From Spirosoma fluviale (GTDB taxonomy: Bacteria > Bacteroidota > Bacteroidia > Cytophagales > Spirosomataceae), in the NCBI RefSeq assembly GCF_900230225.1, contig NZ_OCNH01000001.1:2046001-2110000 (forward strand): 64,000 nucleotides of DNA. The letters are read 5' to 3'. The translations under genes were made by a program, and so were the position numbers. Shown piece after piece: positions 35,365 to 44,069 of the stretch; the stretch's first letter is position 1; every line of letters starts with the position of its first letter. The notes beneath the pieces are model-generated. The model did not search any database. It saw nothing but the letters and a program-made list of their open reading frames with translations, and was not told where the DNA came from.

Positions 35365-38043
35365 ATGTCGAAAAACTTAGTCATTGTGGAGTCGCCGGCA
35401 AAGGCAAAAACCATAGAAGGCTATCTTGGGAAAGACTTTACAGTGAAGTCCAGCTTCGGTCACGTCCGCGATCTACCCAAAGATGGGTTAGCCGTTGACG
35501 TGACCAATGGCTTCCGGCCGTCTTACGAAATTTCGCCCGATAAGAAGAAGTTAGTCAGTGAACTTAAGTCACTGGCGAAAGCGGCAGAGGAAGTATGGCT
35601 GGCAACGGACGATGACCGCGAAGGGGAAGCTATTTCGTGGCACCTGAAAGAAGCCCTCGGTCTGCGTGATAACACAAAGCGCATCGTCTTCCGCGAAATC
35701 ACCAAAAACGCGATTTTGAATGCGATCAAATCGCCCCGCACCATTGATGTTGACTTAGTGAACGCCCAGCAGGCCCGCCGGGTGCTCGACCGGCTGGTTG
35801 GCTATGAGCTTTCGCCGGTTTTGTGGCGCAAAATCAAAGGTGGCAGTACCGGCTTATCGGCCGGTCGGGTGCAGTCCGTTGCCTTGCGTCTCGTGGTTGA
35901 ACGCGAACGGGAGATCGACAAGCACTCCGCTAAATCGTCGTTCAAAGTGACGGCGCAGTTTATCGTCGACGGCAACAAAGTGCTCAACGCCGAACTGCCC
36001 AAGAACTTTGCTACGGCGGCCGAAGCACGCGCTTTTCTGGAAGCCTGCGTTGGCGCAACGTTTACCATCAAAAATCTGGAGACTCGACCCGCCAAGAAAT
36101 CACCCGCTCCGCCCTTTACAACCTCTACCCTGCAACAGGAATCGTCGCGTAAGCTGAGTTATTCGGTGGATCGCACCATGCGGATTGCGCAGAACCTGTA
36201 CGAAGCCGGTAAAATTTCCTACATGCGTACCGACTCGACCAATCTCTCGCAGGAAGCCATTGACAAGGCTGTAGCGGAAATTGGCACTGAGTTTGGCGAA
36301 AAATACATCCAGACCCGGCAGTTCAAGACCAAGAACGAATCGGCACAGGAAGCACACGAAGCCATTCGTCCCACAAACTTCAACGACCGCAATGCCGGTG
36401 GCGACCGTGATCAAAAGCGGCTGTATGAACTGATCTGGAAACGGGCTATTGCCTCACAAATGGCTGATGCCCAACTGGAACGGACAACCGTAACCATTGG
36501 AATCCGCTTTGCCAATGGCGCTACGACCACGTTTCAAACGAATGTGGACGATAGCCCATTTGTCGAACCTACTGAGGTTATAGCGCCAAATCGGTCATTC
36601 CCCAGTGAACTGGTCGCTCAGGGTGAGGTCATCAAGTTCGATGGCTTCCTGCGCGTTTATCTGGAATCGAAAGACGATGAGGACGATGAAGATGCGAAAG
36701 GCATGTTGCCTCCGCTGAACATCGGACAAGGTCTGAATCTGGGGCAGATGAAAGCGACGGAGAAATTTACCCGTCCGCAGCCCCGTTACGCCGAAGCTTC
36801 GCTGGTTAAAAAACTGGAAGAAATGGGCATTGGTCGTCCTTCGACCTACGCGCCAACCATTTCGACCATCGTTAACCGGGGCTACGTTACGAAACAGGAC
36901 AAGCCCGGCCAGGAACGAAAATATACGGAATACACCCTGCAACGGGACCAGATCACTGAAACCAGCGGTAAGGAAACTTACGGCTCCGAAAAAGCCAAGC
37001 TATTCCCAACCAATACCGGTATCGTGGTAAATGATTTTCTGGTCGAATACTTCCCTGATATCGTGGATTACAAATTCACGGCTACGGTTGAGAAGGAGTT
37101 CGATGAGATTGCCGATGGACGGATGAACTGGCAAACGATGCTCCAGGGCTTCTACGGCGATTTCCATAAAAACATTGAGGACATTCAGGGCTCTTCGGTG
37201 GTCGCGTTCAAAACCGGTGCCCGCGACCTGGGTATCGACCCCCGTTCGGGCAAGAAAATATCCGCCCGGCTGGGTAAATACGGAGCTTATGCGCAAATAG
37301 GCGAATCGACCGACGACGAAAAGCCCCAATACGCCAACCTGCGCGACGGGCAATTAATTGAAACGATTACCTTACAGGAAGCCCTTGACCTGTTCACCCT
37401 GCCGCGTGAAGTTGGTTTCTTCGAAGATAAACCAATGACCATCGGAATTGGGAAGTTCGGTCCGTATGTGAAACACGACGATAAATACGTGTCGCTGACG
37501 AAAGAAGACGACCCGTACACGATTGACGAAAGTCGGACCATTCAGCTCATCCAGCAGAAACGGGCCGAAGCCGTTAGCGAAGCCCTGGGCGAGTTTGAAG
37601 GAAAGATGGTTTCGACCGGCAAAGGGCGGTTTGGGCCGTATGTCAAGTTTGAAGATAAGTACATTTCGATTCCCCGCAACGAATCGCTCGCTGGGTTGAC
37701 GCTGGAACGGGCTATTGAGCTGATTCAGGCCAAGCGCGTTGTCGAAGCGAACAAATACATCAAGGAATTTCCGGAGAATCCTGCCGTGAAGGTTATTAAC
37801 GGACAGTACGGCCCGTATTTGGCCATTGGCAAACGGAACGTCAAAATTCCGAAGGATGTTGACCCTGCTTCGCTGACTTTAGAAGATTGCCTGAAGCTGG
37901 GCGGTGACGATCCTGCGGCCAAGGCCCCTGCAAAGAAGGCGGCTACCACGAAAGCAACGGCAACAAAAACAGCCACGAAGCCGAAAGCGACAGCGACTAA
38001 AAAACCAGCGGCCACAGCCAAAAAAGCGACAACCAAAAAATAG
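35365..38043 (+). CDS. topA: DNA topoisomerase I
   Basis: 892 residues. This type IA enzyme relaxes negative supercoils, opposing gyrase. The Toprim domain begins at residue 3 (NLVIVESPAKAKTIEGYLG) with the acidic DDDREGEAI motif. The catalytic tyrosine is Tyr286 in SYMRTDST. C-terminal topoisomerase repeats (about 640-840; GIGKFGPYVKHDDKY, TGKGRFGPYVKFEDKY) lack the four-cysteine zinc motifs of E. coli TopA, as is usual in this phylum. The last 40 residues are a Lys/Ala/Thr tail like a histone H1 tail, likely for DNA binding. Confidence 0.97.
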   Translation: MSKNLVIVESPAKAKTIEGYLGKDFTVKSSFGHVRDLPKDGLAVDVTNGFRPSYEISPDKKKLVSELKSLAKAAEEVWLATDDDREGEAISWHLKEALGLRDNTKRIVFREITKNAILNAIKSPRTIDVDLVNAQQARRVLDRLVGYELSPVLWRKIKGGSTGLSAGRVQSVALRLVVEREREIDKHSAKSSFKVTAQFIVDGNKVLNAELPKNFATAAEARAFLEACVGATFTIKNLETRPAKKSPAPPFTTSTLQQESSRKLSYSVDRTMRIAQNLYEAGKISYMRTDSTNLSQEAIDKAVAEIGTEFGEKYIQTRQFKTKNESAQEAHEAIRPTNFNDRNAGGDRDQKRLYELIWKRAIASQMADAQLERTTVTIGIRFANGATTTFQTNVDDSPFVEPTEVIAPNRSFPSELVAQGEVIKFDGFLRVYLESKDDEDDEDAKGMLPPLNIGQGLNLGQMKATEKFTRPQPRYAEASLVKKLEEMGIGRPSTYAPTISTIVNRGYVTKQDKPGQERKYTEYTLQRDQITETSGKETYGSEKAKLFPTNTGIVVNDFLVEYFPDIVDYKFTATVEKEFDEIADGRMNWQTMLQGFYGDFHKNIEDIQGSSVVAFKTGARDLGIDPRSGKKISARLGKYGAYAQIGESTDDEKPQYANLRDGQLIETITLQEALDLFTLPREVGFFEDKPMTIGIGKFGPYVKHDDKYVSLTKEDDPYTIDESRTIQLIQQKRAEAVSEALGEFEGKMVSTGKGRFGPYVKFEDKYISIPRNESLAGLTLERAIELIQAKRVVEANKYIKEFPENPAVKVINGQYGPYLAIGKRNVKIPKDVDPASLTLEDCLKLGGDDPAAKAPAKKAATTKATATKTATKPKATATKKPAATAKKATTKK

Positions 38044-38066
38044 GTCGCCTAACGTTTATTACAAGC

Positions 38067-38101
38067 AACCAAAAACCTTCCTGCATGGAAGGTTTTTGGT
38101 T
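38067..38101 (+). terminator. topA terminator
   Basis: Fifteen-base-pair stem (left arm AACCAAAAACCTTCC) with a five-base loop and following T-run, 24 bases after the stop codon. Confidence 0.88.
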
Positions 38102-38171
38102 TTTAACTCCTTTACGCAAAATCATTGCTATTTTGCCAGCTAAACCATCGCCTAGCTGCGTTTACGTCCGC

Positions 38172-40478
38172 ATGAAACATCTGCTTTTTCTGCCTCTTCT
38201 GCTTCTTCTATCCAGTAGTGTACTTGCTCAATCTGAAAACGAATACAATCTCATTCCTTTCCCGGCCCGCTTTTCGGGGCAAAACGGGCAATTTACCCTC
38301 GCGGCTACGACCAAAATCGTTGTATCGCCTGCAACGGATGCAACGCTCAAAACGGTAGCGCAAACATTTGCCAGTCAGGTCAAACTATCAGTTGGTCTTA
38401 CCCTGCCTGTAGTACCCGCCAGTCCGGCACTGGCCAAAGGCGCGAATATTTTCTTAACCCTGAACAAAAAGCTGAATTTGGGCGATGAGGGCTATAAATT
38501 AACCGTTACCCCCACCCGCGTTTTGGCCGAAGCCTCAACTCAAAAGGGATTATTTTATGCGGCCCAGACGATGCGTCAGTTGCTGCCGGTGAGTGCTTCG
38601 ACCACGGCCGCTATGCCCGCCTGCGCCATCACCGACAAACCTCGCTTTGGCTACCGGGGCTTAATGCTCGACGTAGGGCGTCATTTCATGCCGGTTTCCT
38701 TCGTCAAGAAGTTCATCGACCTGATGGCGATGCACAAACAAAATACCTTTCACTGGCATCTGACCGACGATCAGGGCTGGCGGATTGAGATTAAAAAGTA
38801 CCCCAAACTAACACAGGTTGGCAGCAAACGGGCCGAATCCATCGTGGGCCAGTATTACCAGAACTATCCCCAGCAATTTGACGGCAAACCTGTTTCGGGC
38901 TTCTATACGCAGGAGGAAATCAAAGATGTGGTGCGATATGCCCAAAGTCGGTTTGTGACCGTTATCCCGGAAATAGAAATGCCCGGTCACGCTCAGGCAG
39001 CTCTGGCCGCTTACCCCGAACTCGGCTGCGACCCCGCCAAAGGGTATCAGGTCTTTACAAAATGGGGCGTTTCGGAAGACGTCTACTGCCCCTCGGAGAA
39101 AACGTTTACGTTCTTGCAGGACGTACTAACCGAGGTTATCGCCCTGTTTCCGGGGAAATACATTCATATTGGTGGGGACGAGTGCCCTAAAACGGCCTGG
39201 AAACAAAGTACCTTCTGCCAGGAGCTGATGAAGAAAAATAACTTGAAGGATGAGCATGAACTTCAGAGCTATTTTATCCGGCGCATTGAGAAATTCATCA
39301 ATAGCAAAGGCCGTTCGATCATTGGCTGGGATGAAATTTTAGAAGGCGGTTTGGCTCCCAACGCCACAGTCATGAGTTGGCGCGGTACCGAAGGCGGGAT
39401 TGCCGCTGCCAAACAGAAGCACAACGTGATCATGACGCCCGGCGGCACCTGTTATTTAGATAAGTATCAGGGCAATCCGGCCACCGAGCCGCTCGCGATT
39501 GGCGGCTACCTCCCCCTCGACAACGTGTACGCCTACGAACCTATGCCAACCGAATTGACGGCCGCTGAGCAGAAATACATACTGGGCGTACAGGGAAATA
39601 TCTGGACCGAATACATGCCCACGTCGGAATCTGTCGAGTACATGGCCTTCCCCAGAGCCATCGCCTTAGCCGAAATTGCCTGGATGCAACCAGGTTCGCA
39701 TAATTTTGAGGATTTTAGTCAGCGATTAAAAAACCACCTGCCCAGGCTTAAAAACGTCAACTACGCCAAACGTCTGTTCGACATTACGGCCAGTACACAA
39801 GCCAATGAGCAAGGGCAAATTCAGGTTGTTTTAAAGAAGCTGGACAGCGACAGCCGTATTTTCTACACCACCAATGGCAAAGAGCCGAACGAGCAAAGCA
39901 CCGAATACATTGGCCCCATTACACTAACCAAAACTACGACCCTACGGGCCATAACAAGGACTGGAGGGGCTCTAACCGGCGGTCGGCTTAGCCAGACGTT
40001 TGTCCTGCACAAAGGCAAAAATAAGCCCTACACCTATACCACAGCCCTCGATAAATACAGCGACCCAGCTACTTCGAAGTTAACGGATGGTGTCCGGGGA
40101 GATACGCCCCGGAGTCGGCAGGAATGGGTGAACGTGTACGGCACCGACATGGATATTACCCTCGACCTTGGCAGCGTGACAAGTGTCACAAAAGTATCTC
40201 TGAACTTCCTCAAAGTAATTCTGGAGAAAGGCTTCCCGCCAAAGTCGGTTGAAATTGCCCTGTCGAAGGATGGCAGCGATTTTAAAGAAGCCATCGCCCA
40301 GCCCGTCACGTACGAGCTTAACGGACCCTGGGATATTCTTCCCGCCGTTGCTGACTTTAAGACAGCCAGAGCCCGTTACGTACGAATCCGGGCCAAAAAT
40401 GCGGGTGTTTGTCCTCCTGGACACCCAAATGCTGGCGAAAAAACATGGTTTTCAATCGACGAAATTGTAGTTGAATAG
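38172..40478 (+). CDS. GH20 beta-N-acetylhexosaminidase, exported
   Basis: 768 residues from the ATG opening a signal peptide (MKHLLFLPLLLLLSSSVLAQ); the frame runs 29 codons earlier into the topA terminator. A GH20b-type N-terminal domain (about 25-150) precedes the catalytic barrel (about 155-500) with FHWHLTDDQGWRIEI and the catalytic Asp336-Glu337 pair in HIGGDECPKTAW. A chitobiase-type C-terminal segment (FYTTNGKEPN) and an F5/8-type carbohydrate-binding domain (about 630-765) follow. It removes terminal GlcNAc or GalNAc from chitin, glycoprotein or peptidoglycan fragments in the periplasm. The sirtuin follows after 45 bases. Confidence 0.94.
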   Translation: MKHLLFLPLLLLLSSSVLAQSENEYNLIPFPARFSGQNGQFTLAATTKIVVSPATDATLKTVAQTFASQVKLSVGLTLPVVPASPALAKGANIFLTLNKKLNLGDEGYKLTVTPTRVLAEASTQKGLFYAAQTMRQLLPVSASTTAAMPACAITDKPRFGYRGLMLDVGRHFMPVSFVKKFIDLMAMHKQNTFHWHLTDDQGWRIEIKKYPKLTQVGSKRAESIVGQYYQNYPQQFDGKPVSGFYTQEEIKDVVRYAQSRFVTVIPEIEMPGHAQAALAAYPELGCDPAKGYQVFTKWGVSEDVYCPSEKTFTFLQDVLTEVIALFPGKYIHIGGDECPKTAWKQSTFCQELMKKNNLKDEHELQSYFIRRIEKFINSKGRSIIGWDEILEGGLAPNATVMSWRGTEGGIAAAKQKHNVIMTPGGTCYLDKYQGNPATEPLAIGGYLPLDNVYAYEPMPTELTAAEQKYILGVQGNIWTEYMPTSESVEYMAFPRAIALAEIAWMQPGSHNFEDFSQRLKNHLPRLKNVNYAKRLFDITASTQANEQGQIQVVLKKLDSDSRIFYTTNGKEPNEQSTEYIGPITLTKTTTLRAITRTGGALTGGRLSQTFVLHKGKNKPYTYTTALDKYSDPATSKLTDGVRGDTPRSRQEWVNVYGTDMDITLDLGSVTSVTKVSLNFLKVILEKGFPPKSVEIALSKDGSDFKEAIAQPVTYELNGPWDILPAVADFKTARARYVRIRAKNAGVCPPGHPNAGEKTWFSIDEIVVE

Positions 40479-40523
40479 CGGTATATTTATAAGAAGAACA
40501 AGACGATTTCTTCACCATACTGT

Positions 40524-41231
40524 ATGCTTACACGTAAAAAAATAGTTGTTCTTTCCGGCGCGGGTATCAGTGCAGAAAGTGGTATCCCAACGTTTCGCGC
40601 ATCGGACGGGCTTTGGGAAAACCACCGGATCGAGGACGTTGCCACCCCCGAAGCCTGGCAGCGAAATTCGGCGCTGGTTCAGAATTTTTATAACCAGCGC
40701 CGTAAACAGGCGCTGAGTGTTCAGCCTAATGCAGGCCATCTGGCACTGGTGAAGCTGGAGGAGAAATTTGACGTTACGGTGATTACCCAGAACGTGGATA
40801 ACCTGCACGAAAAGGCTGGTTCGTCGAAGGTAGTACACTTGCACGGCGAGTTGTTCAAATCGCGCTCATCGGTCGATGAGTCGTTGATTTACGATATTGA
40901 GGGCTGGGAGATAAAGGAAGGAGAGGTATGCGCCAAAGGCTCCCAACTCCGGCCACACATTGTCTGGTTTGGGGAAGCCGTACCGATGATGGACATTGCC
41001 CTTGACATTACTGAACAGGCCGACATTTTCATTGTGGTGGGAACATCACTCAACGTGTATCCGGCGGCCGGACTAGTGTATGCCGTCCGGGACAGTGTGC
41101 CAGTGTATGTTGTTGACCCCAGCATTCCCGACATGCACAAAAAAAACAACGTGACGTTCATTGCCGAACCAGCCACGGTTGGCTTAACTCAGTTGGCGGA
41201 GCAACTCATCGCCGAAGTGGTTAACGCCTAA
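40524..41231 (+). CDS. cobB: Sir2-family NAD-dependent protein deacylase (CobB type)
   Basis: 235 residues. It removes acyl groups from lysine using NAD+. Visible are GAGISAESGIPTFR (12-25), TQNVDNLHEKAG (88-99) and the catalytic His107 in HLHGEL. Tyr56 and Arg59 in FYNQRR match the YxxR motif of class III sirtuins that prefer succinyl or malonyl groups. The zinc site is mostly lost: one Cys (near 136, GEVCAKG) remains where four are usual. Known CobB enzymes activate acetyl-CoA synthetase by deacetylation; an Acs with the target lysine is encoded in this window at 54 kb, though unlinked. Confidence 0.9.
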   Translation: MLTRKKIVVLSGAGISAESGIPTFRASDGLWENHRIEDVATPEAWQRNSALVQNFYNQRRKQALSVQPNAGHLALVKLEEKFDVTVITQNVDNLHEKAGSSKVVHLHGELFKSRSSVDESLIYDIEGWEIKEGEVCAKGSQLRPHIVWFGEAVPMMDIALDITEQADIFIVVGTSLNVYPAAGLVYAVRDSVPVYVVDPSIPDMHKKNNVTFIAEPATVGLTQLAEQLIAEVVNA

Positions 41232-41302
41232 ATAAATGTGCTGACCTATTACCAGGCCACCTCTAACGGGGTTACAGGGCCGTGTCTGACGTTTTTTCAT
41301 AG

Positions 41303-41336
41303 AAAAGCCGCTTCTGAATCAGCAGAAGCGGCTTTT
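41303..41336 (+). terminator. Terminator after the sirtuin gene
   Basis: Perfect 14-base-pair stem AAAAGCCGCTTCTG/CAGAAGCGGCTTTT, six-base loop, ending in a T-run, 71 bases past the stop codon. Confidence 0.8.
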
Positions 41337-41398
41337 TATATAGCAAAATCCGGTCGTTTCGTCAAACAAACCGGCACACATTTATTCGTAGCAACCGG

Positions 41399-41779
41399 TT
41401 AATTTGACACAACCTTTGCCCGCATCGAATTTATTCGTCTGCTGGAATGGCTTAGCAATCCCGGCGAGAAATACGACTGCCGAAGCAATACCTGCTGAAC
41501 ACAGGTTTCCAACTCGGTTAGATCACAATCGCAGGATAACAACCCTTTCACACAATCCGGTAGAGAGTCCGCAACCGGAGCATTTTGGGTAAGCATCCAG
41601 ATCTGGCGCCCGTAGGCGGGCATGAACGCCGGTCTCGGAAGCTTATCAGTCAATAAAATAGTAGACGGCCAATCTGCCGGACGAATTGTTTCGCGGGTTT
41701 CAACCCGAAGACCCCTGCTTTGTAGAAAGTGGGTTAAAAGGCTCTGCTGAAGCCGTTGGCTCATATCAAGTACCAGCAT
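41399..41779 (-). CDS. Receiver-like orphan protein, degenerate
   Basis: 126 residues (start could also be Met6). The helix-strand order resembles a response-regulator receiver domain, and the C-terminal half (VKGLLSCDCDLTELETCVQQVLLRQSYFSPGLL) closely matches the end of LuxR-type receivers (VKGYLLK.....ELL.AI..V..G..Y.SP.L). The phosphorylated Asp is not obvious: TILLTDKLPRP stands where LLDIxMP would be. There is no HTH domain, so this is either a truncated regulator or a divergent protein using the fold. No partner kinase is adjacent. Confidence 0.5.
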   Translation of the reverse strand: MLVLDMSQRLQQSLLTHFLQSRGLRVETRETIRPADWPSTILLTDKLPRPAFMPAYGRQIWMLTQNAPVADSLPDCVKGLLSCDCDLTELETCVQQVLLRQSYFSPGLLSHSSRRINSMRAKVVSN

Positions 41780-41889
41780 ATCGGTGAATCGGTAGGTAAA
41801 ACGGATGACTAACAGTTTTTTTACCTATAGACGCTGTCTGCTTGTTTTCGCCACAAGTTTTTAGAAAAAATAAAAACATACAAGAGCGC

Positions 41890-41934
41890 AAATCTGGCCA
41901 TCAACTAACTTTTTGTTAATTGATGGCCAGATTT
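41890..41934 (-). terminator. GH127 gene terminator
   Basis: Perfect 15-base-pair stem (AAATCTGGCCATCAA and its complement) with a 15-base loop, 36 bases after the GH127 stop codon. Confidence 0.8.
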
Positions 41935-41969
41935 ATAATGGGTTCGAAGCTAATTTGTAAGCCAGTCAC

Positions 41970-44003
41970 TTACCGAACCAGCGGAAATTGAGAGATACGT
42001 AGCGTAGTGCAGCCGTAAGGTATCAAGGTAATTTCCTCCAGCTTTCCTGTTTCCAATCCATTTGTCAGGCTATAGGGAATTGGACCGGTCATGTCGTTGT
42101 AAAGTTGCCAGGAGGGTATTCGTCTGGCTTTTATCCGTATTTCTGCCGGGGCATTCGTCAGGTTCCAGGGAAAGGGAGACACCGTCTCTTTTTTTACCAC
42201 GTTTACGGCCTGTTCTAATTTCCCTTCGGGAACATTCACTAAACCAAAATTCCAGGGCGACGACGAGCGGACTTCAACGTATTGATTTCCGTAATCTATA
42301 GGGTCTTTGTCATTCGTAACCGTTTTGGTTTCTTCCTCCATTTTCAGTGCGTAGGTCAGTGGGCCGCGCTCAATGGAGACCGAATTTTCGTACCAGGTGT
42401 TTTGCATGACGTGCATCGGGAGTTGAAGTTCGACTACATCCCCCGACTTCCAGTTGCGGTTCATGGTCACAATCTGATTTCCGGCGACTTCTTTCCAAAC
42501 GGTACCATTTATGGTAATGGTCGCTTTTGTACACCAGGCCGGAATACGCATGTGGAACGGGAAAGCCAGCGATTTGCTGTTCTTATCCGTCTTCAGGGTA
42601 AATTTAATCGTCTCCTCAAACGGATAATTCGTTTCTTCGGTAAACGTAACCGGCGTACCACCCGCTACGTAAGCACTTACTTCGCTGGGCGAAAAAACTA
42701 GTGCGGCTAGTCCTTTGTCGGGGGTGGCATACCAGAGATTTTGCGTGAACTTAGGCCATCCCTGGTGCATATTGGACGTACAGCAGGGGAACCCCGTCAG
42801 GAGGCCCATGCACACATCCGTACCACCGTGATTCTGGTCAAAATTGCGGACATGTCGCGAAAGCATCACCTGATTGGCCTGCTGAAAATACTGGCGACCC
42901 ATGAAATCGTCGGAGACCTGCGCCGGTAAGGCGTTGAAGGCGATTTTCTCCAGTTGATCCGCGTAGGCCACCCGACCGGTAATATTCAGCATACTTTCCA
43001 GACTGAACATCATCTCGACGGCACTGCACAATTCCGAGCCCTGCGTTGGGTTATTGCCGTGCAGCGCTTCATCGCCCCCGTACAGGCCATGCGCCATGCC
43101 GTTGAAATGACGTAGATCGGCAAGACCTTTATCGACCGCCTTTGCATACTTTGGGTCCGGGTGCTGCTGGTAATAAATCAGGGGCTCTTTAAAACCCTGC
43201 GCCAGATTGACACAGTGGATACTCCCCTGCTGACTCAACAGATTGGTATTTAAAAAGCCGTTGGTATAATCGAACGTTTGTTTGTGCAGCAGATCGGCAA
43301 GCTGGAGCAGGAAGGCATCGCCGGTATGATTATAAAGCCAGTAAACGACCATCAGGTTATCTCCACCCCGGTACCGCGCCCAGAACGTCCAGTGATCGAG
43401 TGGATGCTTCGGCAGTTCGCGTAACTGGTACCTGAAGTAGTTGGTCATCAGTTTAATCACCCGCTGATCCTGCGTTGCCGAGTAGTACTGCTTCAGGATT
43501 TTAAGCATCACCATTTTGGGCCACCAATCCTGGCAATTATCGCGCTGCACGCCCGCTTCCTGCGGATAATCGGTTAAGGGACCAAAATAGCCATTGGGTT
43601 GCTGGCTGTTAATGGCCCACTCTACCCAGGGTTTCACTTTGGCGATCAATTCCGGGTCATTCAGGATATACGCCAGCGGCAAAAGCCCGTCGATCCAGTA
43701 GGGCCCCCGCTCCCACTGGTCACCGTCGCCCCCGAGCCAGCCGTTCCGCTTGCCCATAACAAGGGGATAAAGCTCGTCCAGCCGACCTGATGCACCGGTT
43801 TTCTGGCGGAGCAACATCTCCTTGAGCCAACCCTGCGGCTTGATAGCCCCTAACGGCAATTCGATGTAAGGATTGGGCCGCAACGGGTATCTGTTCGTAA
43901 CATAGGCTGCAAGCGAGACTGGCTTTTTCAGCACTTTGGACTGGGCAACGCCAGGATTTTGCAGCCCCAGACATAGCCCTATAACAAGAGAAAAACGCAG
44001 CAT
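41970..44003 (-). CDS. GH127 (DUF1680) glycoside hydrolase, exported
   Basis: 677 residues from the ATG opening a signal peptide (MLRFSLVIGLCLGLQNPGVAQ). The DUF1680/GH127 catalytic domain is recognised from GDGDQWERGPYWIDGLLPLAY (about 95-115), the Glu in the QGSELCSAVEMMFSLE region and FPCCTSNMHQG with Cys407 and Cys408, the zinc-bound cysteine motif of beta-L-arabinofuranosidase HypBA1. C-terminal beta domains follow. The likely substrate is an arabinose- or other sugar-containing glycan; family members vary. The DUF5009 gene lies 66 bases upstream on the same strand. Confidence 0.9.
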   Translation of the reverse strand: MLRFSLVIGLCLGLQNPGVAQSKVLKKPVSLAAYVTNRYPLRPNPYIELPLGAIKPQGWLKEMLLRQKTGASGRLDELYPLVMGKRNGWLGGDGDQWERGPYWIDGLLPLAYILNDPELIAKVKPWVEWAINSQQPNGYFGPLTDYPQEAGVQRDNCQDWWPKMVMLKILKQYYSATQDQRVIKLMTNYFRYQLRELPKHPLDHWTFWARYRGGDNLMVVYWLYNHTGDAFLLQLADLLHKQTFDYTNGFLNTNLLSQQGSIHCVNLAQGFKEPLIYYQQHPDPKYAKAVDKGLADLRHFNGMAHGLYGGDEALHGNNPTQGSELCSAVEMMFSLESMLNITGRVAYADQLEKIAFNALPAQVSDDFMGRQYFQQANQVMLSRHVRNFDQNHGGTDVCMGLLTGFPCCTSNMHQGWPKFTQNLWYATPDKGLAALVFSPSEVSAYVAGGTPVTFTEETNYPFEETIKFTLKTDKNSKSLAFPFHMRIPAWCTKATITINGTVWKEVAGNQIVTMNRNWKSGDVVELQLPMHVMQNTWYENSVSIERGPLTYALKMEEETKTVTNDKDPIDYGNQYVEVRSSSPWNFGLVNVPEGKLEQAVNVVKKETVSPFPWNLTNAPAEIRIKARRIPSWQLYNDMTGPIPYSLTNGLETGKLEEITLIPYGCTTLRISQFPLVR

Positions 44004-44038
44004 TGGGGTATAGAAATGGTAAATACTTGGGTGAAGTA

Positions 44039-44064
44039 GGTGTCGGGGTGAAGAAACCGACACC
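44039..44064 (-). terminator. Hairpin between DUF5009 and GH127 genes
   Basis: Eight-base stem GGTGTCGG/CCGACACC with a ten-base loop, five bases after the DUF5009 stop codon. It may be an attenuator or partial terminator inside an operon. Confidence 0.5.
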
Positions 44065-44069
44065 GCAGA

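Noticed and set aside
35202..35414. Minus-strand frame of 70 codons over the start of topA
   Set aside because: Overlaps the conserved Toprim start of topA and shows no domain.
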